Assembly (NCBI GenBank): GCA_035279665.1
Contig: DATEHI010000153.1
Coordinates: forward strand, 1 to 5,537
Direction of reading: 5' to 3'
Length of the DNA stretch: 5,537 nt
Origin: CF-13 sp035279665
Lineage (GTDB): Bacteria; Chloroflexota; Dormibacteria; CF-121
A program made the translations under genes and the position numbers. This document shows positions 1 to 5,428 of the stretch, piece by piece; position 1 is the first letter of the stretch; each line of letters opens with the position of its first letter. The notes beneath the pieces were generated by a model, which saw nothing but the letters and a program-made list of their open reading frames with translations, was not told the DNA's origin and did no database searches.

Positions 1-109
1 TGGCGGCGTGGGCCGCGACCGGTGAGCTTCCCGTGGGGCCGCTGGTGGGCGGCGAGCAGGCTGCCACCAGGGGCAGCATGAGGAGCGGGACCAGGGCACG
101 ACGCTTCAA
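1..109 (-). CDS. Putative lipoprotein, N-terminal part only (runs off the window)
   Basis: The reading frame begins at a TTG (109-107) and gives 36 residues before the window edge. They form a textbook lipoprotein signal: a basic n-region (MKRR), a hydrophobic core (ALVPLLMLPL), and the lipobox V15-A16-A17-C18. A Ser/Pro/Thr/Gly-rich linker follows, as is usual for a lipoprotein tether. Cys18 would be lipidated by Lgt, cut by signal peptidase II and anchored to the membrane. The TTG is chosen because it alone gives a complete n-region. The in-frame ATG at codon 11 would remove the charged residues, and the ATG at 122-120 is in another frame. No Shine-Dalgarno precedes the TTG, but a TATGCT box lies 8 nt upstream, so the transcript may be leaderless. 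The mature domain lies outside the window, so no function can be given. Confidence 0.62.
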   Translation of the reverse strand, partial: MKRRALVPLLMLPLVAACSPPTSGPTGSSPVAAHAA

Positions 110-117
110 GCGCCGGT

Positions 118-146
118 AGCATACACCGCCCGTCCCGATCCGACCA
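118..146 (-). promoter_or_regulatory. Possible promoter of the lipoprotein gene (leaderless layout)
   Basis: Read on the minus strand, TGGTCG (146-141, three of six matches to TTGACA) is followed after 17 nt by TATGCT (123-118, a good -10 hexamer). The TTG start of the lipoprotein lies 8 nt beyond the -10, about where transcription would begin, and no ribosome-binding sequence is present. The call rests on spacing and the -10 match only. The -35 is weak and could be chance in GC-rich DNA. Confidence 0.3.
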
Positions 147-167
147 GCCAGCCCGGCTGTCCGGTTT

Positions 168-186
168 CCCTCCCCTCGGGGGAGGG
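168..186. repeat. Perfect 8-bp GC-rich hairpin between the exported-protein and lipoprotein genes
   Basis: CCCTCCCC (168-175) and GGGGAGGG (179-186) are exact reverse complements around a 3-nt loop (TCG). The hairpin lies 29 nt past the stop of the exported-protein gene. It could slow polymerase or protect a 3' end, but it has no T-run on its downstream side on either strand, so it is not a canonical Rho-independent terminator. Confidence 0.4.
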
Positions 187-214
187 CACCACCCCTACCC
201 TCCCATCTGGGGCG

Positions 215-757
215 TCAGTCGTTGCCGTTCTGCGAGGTGTTGCCCTGCGACTGGCGGGATTTGCTGGACTCGTCGTGCGACTTCGAGTTACCGCCCCGGT
301 CTTGGTTATTCGAGTTCTCGCGGGTAGCCTTTAAGAGTTCGCGGTTCAGTTCAGCTTCGGCGTCGGCCACGACTTTGTCCATCGCCGCGATCGAGCTCGA
401 CACGGCGGGCCGGCTGGTGGCCAGCGCCGCCCGCTCGGTTTGGGTCAAGGCCAGTTCCTGGTCGGAGATGAACTGGTCGAAGGTGGCACGCGCACTCCCT
501 TTCAGTGGCGAGGCCTGCTGGCGCAGATGCTCGAGCGCCACACGGTTCCGCTGGTAGGCGGCACGGATCGCGCCGCTTGGATCGATCGCCCCAGTGGCTG
601 TTTCGCCGACGTGGCTGGCGGCCGTTTGCAGCGTGGCGGGAAGCGTGAGCGGCGCCAGCGGCCGCTGCGGCGCTTGCGCCGCGTGCGCGACGATCCCACT
701 GGTCAGCGCGATCGCAATGACGATGCTCAACAGGCGGTTCGTCATCTTGATGATCAT
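215..757 (-). CDS. Small exported helical protein with disordered polar tail
   Basis: This 180-residue protein starts at ATG 757, which has GAGGA 7 nt upstream; a second ATG at codon 5 is less well placed. Residues 1-26 form a Sec signal peptide: a short basic n-region (K4, R8), a hydrophobic core at 9-23 and a likely signal peptidase I site after A24-H25-A26. There is no lipobox Cys. Residues about 55-145 are rich in Ala, Leu, Glu, Gln and Arg with few Gly or Pro, and should form amphipathic helices. From about 145 to the end the sequence is almost all N, S, Q, D, K, R and G, and is surely unstructured. I see no catalytic motif and no cysteine. I do not recognise the family. A surface or periplasmic structural or binding role is possible but is only inference. 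It is separated from dtd by 172 nt and has its own Shine-Dalgarno, so it is probably its own transcription unit. Confidence 0.78.
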   Translation of the reverse strand: MIIKMTNRLLSIVIAIALTSGIVAHAAQAPQRPLAPLTLPATLQTAASHVGETATGAIDPSGAIRAAYQRNRVALEHLRQQASPLKGSARATFDQFISDQELALTQTERAALATSRPAVSSSIAAMDKVVADAEAELNRELLKATRENSNNQDRGGNSKSHDESSKSRQSQGNTSQNGND

Positions 758-764
758 GGCAATG

Positions 765-769
765 TCCTC
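765..769 (-). promoter_or_regulatory. Shine-Dalgarno of the exported-protein gene
   Basis: GAGGA on the minus strand (769-765) ends 7 nt before the ATG at 757-755. It supports that ATG over the one four codons later. It is the only clear Shine-Dalgarno I see at a gene start in this window. Confidence 0.6.
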
Positions 770-893
770 GGTCTCAGGCTACCGCCGCCACGCGGTGATG
801 ACATTAAGCCGGGTATTACGTCACCGGCTGCCGCCAGGCCGTCGCGCGCCATCAACGCTTGCGAACAGGCACTTCACACGCGCCTACGCTGCC

Positions 894-913
894 CGCCGTA
901 GACGCCTACGGCG
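894..913. terminator. 8-bp hairpin just downstream of dtd, possible transcript end
   Basis: CGCCGTAG (894-901) and CTACGGCG (906-913) pair perfectly around a 4-nt loop. On the minus strand the hairpin begins 16 nt after the dtd stop, where an operon terminator or 3'-end-protecting stem would be expected. No T-run follows, so it would be an atypical terminator or a stabilising stem. The core CGCCTACG is repeated at 881-888. Confidence 0.35.
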
Positions 914-929
914 CGGTGCGCATGAAGCC

Positions 930-1388
930 TCAACCGATCCGTGGGTCCCAGGCGTCGGTGCTCAAAACGATCGTCACCGGCCCTTCGTTGATGAGCTCCA
1001 CGTCCATCTGGGCGCCGAAGGAGCCCGTCTCCACCGCCAGCCCACTCTGGCGCAACCGGGCGACGAACCGCTCGAGTAGCGGCCGGCCTTGCTCAGGGCG
1101 GGCGGCGTGCAGGAAGCTCGGCCGGTTCTGCCCGCGGGCGTCGGCGAAGAGCGTGAATTGCGAGACGATCAGAAAGGACCCTTTGACCTGGATCGCGCTG
1201 AGGTTGAACTTGCCGTCGTCGTCGCTGAAAACGCGCAGCTTGAGAATCTTGTCGGCGAGATAGTCGGCGTCGCGCTCCTGGTCGGTGTCCGCGACGCCGA
1301 CCAGCAGGCAATACCCCGGGCCGATCGACGCCGCTCCCCCATCCCATCGGACCGAGGCCCTGGAGACGCGCTGCACCACGGTACGCAT
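930..1388 (-). CDS. dtd: D-aminoacyl-tRNA deacylase (DTD)
   Basis: This cytoplasmic enzyme hydrolyses D-amino acids (and in this family also glycine) from mischarged tRNAs, notably D-Tyr-tRNA, so that D-residues are recycled and kept out of protein synthesis. The family hallmarks are in order over 152 residues: MRTVVQRVSRASV at the N-terminus, LADKILKLRVF at about 44-54, the active-site SQFTL at 76-80, RPSF at 89-92, FGAQMDVELINEGPVT at 124-139. The last segment contains the Gly-cisPro pair (G136-P137) that excludes L-substrates, followed by T139. Usual length is about 145-152, so it is complete. The tail after T139 (VLSTDAWDPRIG) is a few residues longer than in many homologues. Its ATG (1388-1386) overlaps the stop of the upstream hydrolase gene by one base, so translation is probably coupled. 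It appears to be the last gene of the run. Confidence 0.96.
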   Translation of the reverse strand: MRTVVQRVSRASVRWDGGAASIGPGYCLLVGVADTDQERDADYLADKILKLRVFSDDDGKFNLSAIQVKGSFLIVSQFTLFADARGQNRPSFLHAARPEQGRPLLERFVARLRQSGLAVETGSFGAQMDVELINEGPVTIVLSTDAWDPRIG

Positions 1389-1390
1389 CA
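1386..1390 (-). promoter_or_regulatory. TGATG stop/start overlap, hydrolase to dtd
   Basis: On the minus strand the hydrolase stop TGA (1390-1388) shares its last base with the dtd start ATG (1388-1386). There is no Shine-Dalgarno in front, so re-initiation by terminating ribosomes is the likely route to dtd translation. The overlap is seen directly; the coupling is inferred. Confidence 0.7.
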
Positions 1391-2254
1391 GGGCGGCGGA
1401 TTCCAGCCGGTGCGGTGGGCGTCGGTGCTGTCGCTCAACCAGCTCTCGACGTCCTGAAAGACTTTCTCCTGTTCGACCTCGTTGAAAATCTCGTGGTACA
1501 TACCGGGGTAGACGCAGAACGCTCGCTCGGGTGCCCTGGCGCCGGCGAAAAACCGCTGGCTGCCGATCGGGTCGACGATTCCGTCGTCGCGGCCCTGCAT
1601 GAGAAGAAAGGGAACGCGGATCTCGCCGGCTCGGGCGATGAACTCCTCACCGCGGGCGATCGTGGCTCCGTAGAGGCCGCCGGTGATGCGGTTGTGTACG
1701 AGCGGATCCGACGCGTAGCGGCGGGCGACGTCGGGATCATGGCTCAACAGATTGGCGTCGACTTCATTGGAGACGGCGACGCGCGGCGCGAGCCGGGGGA
1801 GGATTTTCGTCAACGGTCGCTTCCAGGCGGGAACTTTGACCTTGGGGATCAACAACGGGGCCGAGAGGACGGCCTTGTCGATGTGATCTGGGTGGACGAG
1901 CGTGTAAGCGATCGCCATCAACCCCCCAAACGAGTGACCGATCAGCACCAGCGGGCCGCCGCTTTCCGCTCGCGCGCGCGTCACGACAGCGTCGATGTCG
2001 TCGAGAAGCGCATTGAGGCTGGGTGCGTCTCCTCGCGGGCCGCCACTGTTTCCGTGGCCGCGTTGGTCCATGGCATAAACGGTGGCGCCCAGGGGTGTGA
2101 ACCACTCCGCCAGATGCCGGTAGCGCTCGCCATGCTCGCCCAGCCCGTGCACGACGACGAAGGTCCAGCGGTGCGGCACCGTCTCTGACTGCCAGCGACG
2201 GACGTACAGATCAAGCCCGTCCGCGGTCTTGAGTCTGGCGGTCGACTCGTTCAC
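1388..2254 (-). CDS. Alpha/beta hydrolase, monoacylglycerol lipase / lysophospholipase type
   Basis: This is a 288-residue serine hydrolase of the Hydrolase_4 group, the family of monoacylglycerol lipases and PldB-like lysophospholipases. It probably splits lipid monoesters in the cytoplasm. Visible features are the oxyanion motif VVVHGLGEH (33-41), DQRGHGNSGGPRG (63-75, the RGHG-S signature of this family), the nucleophile elbow GHSFGG with Ser108, the acid in QGRDDGIVDP (Asp224 by position), and the base in GMYHEIFNE (His254). A cap region lies at about 130-210. No signal peptide is present. The start is placed at GTG 2254, whose bases overlap the stop of the preceding gene as GTGA. An in-frame ATG at 2356 would add 34 residues of RSGGDAHLS-type sequence lying entirely inside the upstream gene, and these do not look like a protein N-terminus. 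The exact substrate cannot be read from sequence. Confidence 0.92.
   Translation of the reverse strand: MNESTARLKTADGLDLYVRRWQSETVPHRWTFVVVHGLGEHGERYRHLAEWFTPLGATVYAMDQRGHGNSGGPRGDAPSLNALLDDIDAVVTRARAESGGPLVLIGHSFGGLMAIAYTLVHPDHIDKAVLSAPLLIPKVKVPAWKRPLTKILPRLAPRVAVSNEVDANLLSHDPDVARRYASDPLVHNRITGGLYGATIARGEEFIARAGEIRVPFLLMQGRDDGIVDPIGSQRFFAGARAPERAFCVYPGMYHEIFNEVEQEKVFQDVESWLSDSTDAHRTGWNPPP
2251..2254 (-). promoter_or_regulatory. GTGA start/stop overlap that fixes the hydrolase start
   Basis: On the minus strand the four bases GTGA hold the GTG start of the hydrolase (2254-2252) and the TGA stop of the preceding 198-residue gene (2253-2251). This four-base overlap is a common sign of translational coupling, and it is the main reason for choosing GTG over the upstream ATG at 2356. 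Confidence 0.7.
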
Positions 2255-2847
2255 GGGTTGAGCCGGCGAAAGCCTCGATAGATGCGCATCGCCTCCGCTT
2301 CGGCCTCGAGAAAGGAGGGAGCGAAATCGCGGATGCCGCGCAGGCTGAAGCCCCACATGCCCGGCTTGTCGCGCCGGAAGTATGGATTGGGGCGGTAGGT
2401 CGGCGGATAGAACGTGATCGGTTCGCCCTCCATCTTCTTGATCACCGGCCGGGCCGCGAGCACGTCTTCGATTGGCATCCCCGACGGCAGGCGTCCCTGG
2501 CGGATGTCGAGGTGGCGCAGCTTCGCGATCGGGTTTTCTTCGTCCGTCAGGAGCGATCGCGCGTGGAAGCGCTGGGAGACGTCGTTCATGAAATACAGCG
2601 TGGCGATGGCGTCCGTCTCGTCGCCGAGCAGACGCAGAAAGCCGGCCGCGGACAGGCTGGGGCCTTCCTCGTTGCGCGCGTGCCGGAAGTACTCCATGGC
2701 GAACAGGTCCGTCGTGTTCTCTGTCGCGAGCCAGAAGGCATCGCCCCGCCAGGCGCGGCTACGTGAGAAGGCGTGGGCCTCTCTCTCCAGCTCGGCAAGC
2801 CGGGCAGGGACGACATCGTACAGCCGGTAGAAAAGCACACGGCGCAT
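2251..2847 (-). CDS. Conserved-looking hypothetical protein, 198 residues
   Basis: I do not recognise this protein. It is cytoplasmic by sequence, with no signal peptide or membrane segment. It begins MRRVLFYRLYDVVPARLAEL, followed by a charged helix (about 15-35), then alternating helical stretches with many aromatic residues. The C-terminal half has a Pro/Tyr-rich loop (FYPPTYRPNPYFRRDKPGMWGF, about 146-167) and ends in an acidic helix (EAEAEAMRIYRGFRRLNP). Many Arg, Glu and Asp residues and an absence of Cys are notable, but no known catalytic motif stands out. It is a real gene: it fits a 21-nt gap after the GH36 stop and a GTGA overlap with the hydrolase, and its composition matches its neighbours. 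The ATG at 2847 has no clear Shine-Dalgarno. Its place between a glycosidase and a lipase-type hydrolase suggests a metabolic accessory role, which is a guess. Confidence 0.8.
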   Translation of the reverse strand: MRRVLFYRLYDVVPARLAELEREAHAFSRSRAWRGDAFWLATENTTDLFAMEYFRHARNEEGPSLSAAGFLRLLGDETDAIATLYFMNDVSQRFHARSLLTDEENPIAKLRHLDIRQGRLPSGMPIEDVLAARPVIKKMEGEPITFYPPTYRPNPYFRRDKPGMWGFSLRGIRDFAPSFLEAEAEAMRIYRGFRRLNP

Positions 2848-2868
2848 GGTGGTTTGAAAAGCCGTCCG

Positions 2869-4968
2869 TTAAGGCCGCCGAGGGGCGGCGGCGGGTTTCA
2901 TTTTAAGAAGTCGCACGCTGTGCGGTGGGAGGGTCAGCCGCAGCGTATCGGTCTTGACGCCGAGCGCGCGGCCGCCACGCCGCGCCGACCATAGATCGGC
3001 GACAGCGAAGGTTCCACCGGCGCCGGTGGCCTCGCTGAAGTGGAGGCGGTAAGGCCGGGCCGAATCGCTCCAGTTGTAGACGGCGACGATCGTGCTCCCG
3101 TCCGTGTCAGGGCGGATCCAGAGCGGCGGCAATTCCTGGGGGGACGCGAACCAGTGGTCCTGCGCCTCGCGCTCGGGCGCGCTGAAGAGGTGCACCGGCT
3201 CGGCCGCGGGTCCGCCGACGAGTCCAAGCACGTTGGCGTTGCGCAGCAGCGCCAGCCGCTCCGCCGGGAGGGTTTCCAGGTCGTCGCTCAGCATGAAGAC
3301 GCCACCCGAAAGCGCCGCGACCGTGATCATCACCCGCGCCTCGTCTGTGGTGAGCTGTGGCGCTGCCGCCATCGCGACGTCGGCATCGACGGCGAACAGG
3401 GCGCGGTCGAAGAAGAGCCGGGCCGCCTGGTTGCGAGCCATGGAGAGGATCAGGGGAAATCCAATCTGTGGGGCGCCTGCCTTTCCGTCTTCAAGCTGGG
3501 GAGACCCGACGTCGCCACCGGTGCGCGAGCCGTGCACCAGGCCGACGATCGGCATCAGCGGCGCTCCGCAGGCGAGCACAAAGGCCTTCTCCGGCTTGCC
3601 CGGCGGATTGACCGCATCGAAGATGCGCTTCAGTCCCGACCGGAGCGCCTGGGTCCCGGTCACGTCAGGGTCGTGCCGGCCGGCTTCGTAGGCGGCGCCA
3701 TAGAGAAAGTCGAGCTTGAAATAGCTGAAGCCGTCCTTGCGCAGGCTTCGGAAGAGATCGTCGAGGAAGCGTTGCGCATCCGGATGCGTCGGGTCGAGGA
3801 TGTGGTAGGCGCGACTGAGGCGTGGATCGGCGAGGGGCGTCCCATTGTCCGCCTTGAGCAGCCAATCCGGATGGGCCTGCGCCAGCTTTGAGTCGGCCGC
3901 GACGTGAAAGGGGGCGAGCCAGATGCCCACCTCCAGCCGGTGCCGGTGCACGCGGGTGGCGAGGGTATGCAGGCCTTCGGCAAAGAACTCGTTCGCGACC
4001 CAGTCGCCCCAGCGTTGCCAGCGCGGCATCCAGCCATCGTCGAGTTGGATCACGGGCCGGTACCCGTTGGCCGACGTCTTGACCAGCTCCGGCATCCGCT
4101 TCGCGACGAAGGCGGCATGACGCGCGACGTCGCCCTCCGTCACCGCCAGGCCGAGGTGATACCAGCTGCACCAACCGCGCGGGACCGTCGGGAAGCTCCG
4201 CGCGCCCGCGGCGTGACCGGCGGCGGTCAGCGCCTTGCGCAGCGTGGCGGTGCCATCCTCGCCATAGAGAAGAAGGATGGGATCGGAGACGAGCCCGGTC
4301 TGCGGGGGCACCATCAGCCGAAGTTCCTGTGGGAGGCCGCTGCGCTGCTCCGGCTCGGAGAGCGGCGAGCCGTGCTGTTCCGCGACAAAAGTCGGGATGT
4401 CGGTGGGGAGGGCGTCGCCGGCGTGCTCGTCTCGGTGGTAGTGCCAGCGAAACACGGTCGCGAAACGACTGGCCCTCAGGACCTGGCTGACAAACATCGC
4501 CTGGCCGTCGCAGATCGCGGCCGTCCACCAGGACGCGGCGGTTGGTTTGCGGTTGCCCTCCGTGATCGCCTCGTCGAGCGGATGGATGCCGGCGTAATCC
4601 CACGATTGGTAACCATTGATCAGCGCACTGGCGCGCCAGGGCTCATTTCCCACATGCAGGGCGGCGCCCCCACCCTCGATGACGATGGGTCGCCAACCGT
4701 TGAAGGTCAGCGGTGACTCGCCACCGTTATTGAGCTCGCACTCGATCACCACGCCGCCCTCGTGTGGGATCAGCCGGGCCGTTGCCAGCGCCGAGCCGGC
4801 CTGCCAGTGGAGGGCGAAAGCATCGGGATGCGTCAGGGGGGTGGCGGTACTGGCGAACCACTCACCGTTCAGCTTGACCGCGCAGGCGGCACGCCGAATC
4901 AGTGTGCGGTCACCGGCCAGGACGGAAAAGGTGCCGGCCGGCTGGTCGGCGAGTGGCTTCAGGTCCAG
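2869..4968 (-). CDS. GH36 family alpha-galactosidase-type glycoside hydrolase
   Basis: This retaining glycosidase of family GH36 probably removes terminal alpha-linked galactose from oligosaccharides such as melibiose or raffinose, in the cytoplasm. Counting from GTG 4752 (627 residues), the order is: end of the N-terminal beta-sandwich with INGYQSWDYAG (45-55); (beta/alpha)8 barrel with RGWCSWYHLG (192-201), QLDDGW (236-241), VGIWLAPFH (275-283); catalytic nucleophile Asp348 in YFKLDFLYG; ACGAPL (394-399); likely acid/base Asp414 in GSRTGGDVGS; C-terminal beta domain from about 520 (IVAVYNWSD at 555-563). Both catalytic acids are present. The frame stays open and protein-like upstream of 4752 to 4980, completing the beta-sandwich, so 4752 is too late. 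CTG 4968 (699 residues) or CTG 4962 is the best available start, and the start remains unresolved. There is no signal peptide. The gene begins about 18 nt after the VOC stop. Family assignment is strong; substrate (galactose versus another sugar) is inferred. Confidence 0.9.
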   Translation of the reverse strand: MDLKPLADQPAGTFSVLAGDRTLIRRAACAVKLNGEWFASTATPLTHPDAFALHWQAGSALATARLIPHEGGVVIECELNNGGESPLTFNGWRPIVIEGGGAALHVGNEPWRASALINGYQSWDYAGIHPLDEAITEGNRKPTAASWWTAAICDGQAMFVSQVLRASRFATVFRWHYHRDEHAGDALPTDIPTFVAEQHGSPLSEPEQRSGLPQELRLMVPPQTGLVSDPILLLYGEDGTATLRKALTAAGHAAGARSFPTVPRGWCSWYHLGLAVTEGDVARHAAFVAKRMPELVKTSANGYRPVIQLDDGWMPRWQRWGDWVANEFFAEGLHTLATRVHRHRLEVGIWLAPFHVAADSKLAQAHPDWLLKADNGTPLADPRLSRAYHILDPTHPDAQRFLDDLFRSLRKDGFSYFKLDFLYGAAYEAGRHDPDVTGTQALRSGLKRIFDAVNPPGKPEKAFVLACGAPLMPIVGLVHGSRTGGDVGSPQLEDGKAGAPQIGFPLILSMARNQAARLFFDRALFAVDADVAMAAAPQLTTDEARVMITVAALSGGVFMLSDDLETLPAERLALLRNANVLGLVGGPAAEPVHLFSAPEREAQDHWFASPQELPPLWIRPDTDGSTIVAVYNWSDSARPYRLHFSEATGAGGTFAVADLWSARRGGRALGVKTDTLRLTLPPHSVRLLKMKPAAAPRRP

Positions 4969-4986
4969 ATCGCCGTCAGTCTAACG

Positions 4987-5370
4987 TCAAGTTCGGCTTT
5001 GGGCGGCCGCCGTCTTTGTGTGAGCGAGAGGATGCTTCGGTTGGTAGAGGCCGATCCGTCCGCCGCCGGGCAGCGTGATCCGCGTGACGCGTCCCCAGCG
5101 CTCCTCGTCGAATGGCCGGGTGATGGGGACTTTTCTCCGTTCCAGCTCCTTTACCGTGGCCTCGATGTCTTCGCACAGCAGGTAGAGCTCGTGATCCTCC
5201 TCGTCCTCGGTCGGGTGGATCGCCAGCTCGGCCGGGGGAAGCGCGAAGATGAGCCAGCCGCCGCCCGAATCCACCGAGTCAAGGCCGAGCACGTCCCTGA
5301 AGAAAGCGCGGTCCGCCTCGGCGTCGTGGCTGTAGATCAGCGCGTGCACGCCCGAAATCACAGGCTTCAT
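4987..5370 (-). CDS. VOC (glyoxalase/bleomycin-resistance fold) family protein
   Basis: This 127-residue protein has the length of one vicinal oxygen chelate module, which normally dimerises so that two paired beta-alpha-beta-beta-beta units form an active-site cup. Visible marks are the opening strand VHALIYS with His9, the helix AEADRAFFRDVLGL (17-30) typical of the family, a strand with Glu48 and His52 (AELAIHP), HELYLLCEDI (60-69), a helix with KELERRKVPITRPF and a final GGGRIGLYQPKHP. His9 and His60 could be metal ligands, but the last strand has Gly-Leu-Tyr where metal-dependent members usually place a Glu, so the metal site may be incomplete. VOC proteins include lyases, dioxygenases, isomerases and antibiotic-binding proteins, and the sequence does not choose among them. 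The last 14 residues are a polar tail. It is the first gene of the tight run that continues into the GH36 gene. Confidence 0.85.
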   Translation of the reverse strand: MKPVISGVHALIYSHDAEADRAFFRDVLGLDSVDSGGGWLIFALPPAELAIHPTEDEEDHELYLLCEDIEATVKELERRKVPITRPFDEERWGRVTRITLPGGGRIGLYQPKHPLAHTKTAAAQSRT

Positions 5371-5376
5371 CCGGTC

Positions 5377-5405
5377 AGTTTATCCAGGGTGAGGAGCGGG
5401 CTCGA
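5377..5405 (-). promoter_or_regulatory. Possible promoter for the VOC-to-dtd run (leaderless layout)
   Basis: On the minus strand TCGAGC (5405-5400, three matches to TTGACA) is followed after 17 nt by TAAACT (5382-5377, four matches to TATAAT). The VOC ATG (5370) starts 6 nt beyond the -10, where transcription would begin, and there is no Shine-Dalgarno. The 58-nt gap after the preceding stop leaves room for a promoter. The hexamers are weak, so this is tentative. Confidence 0.3.
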
Positions 5406-5428
5406 CCAGGACAGGAAGTTCAGCTGAC

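Noticed and set aside
1..122. ATG at 122-120 as the start of the left-edge gene
   Set aside because: It is in a different frame from the lipoprotein signal and translates to a Pro/Gly/His/Arg-rich string with no signal or domain character.
795..824. Imperfect inverted repeat (GTGA at 795-798 and TCAC at 821-824) as an operator before the exported-protein gene
   Set aside because: Only four bases pair exactly at the ends and the inner bases are out of register. It is within what chance allows.
1415..2188. Plus-strand open frame of 257 codons opposite the alpha/beta hydrolase
   Set aside because: The minus strand carries the complete catalytic Ser-Asp-His set in order, so the antisense frame is a shadow.
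2255..2356. ATG at 2356 as the hydrolase start, adding 34 residues
   Set aside because: The extension lies entirely within the 198-residue gene in another frame, is Arg/Ser/Gly-rich, and is not expected in this hydrolase family. The GTGA overlap start fits better.
3040..3891. Plus-strand open frame of 283 codons inside the GH36 gene
   Set aside because: It is opposite the GH36 barrel and C-terminal domain, whose catalytic motifs prove the minus-strand reading. The plus product has no sensible domain content.
4762..5427. Plus-strand open frame of 221 codons opposite the VOC gene and the GH36 start region
   Set aside because: It is antisense to the VOC gene with its clear family features, and its product is Arg/Gly/Val-rich without recognisable motifs. 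Long antisense frames are expected in GC-rich coding DNA.
5420..5427. 8-base palindrome TCAGCTGA just after the right-edge gene stop
   Set aside because: A lone palindrome with no loop, no repeat copies and no T-run has too little to support a terminator or operator.
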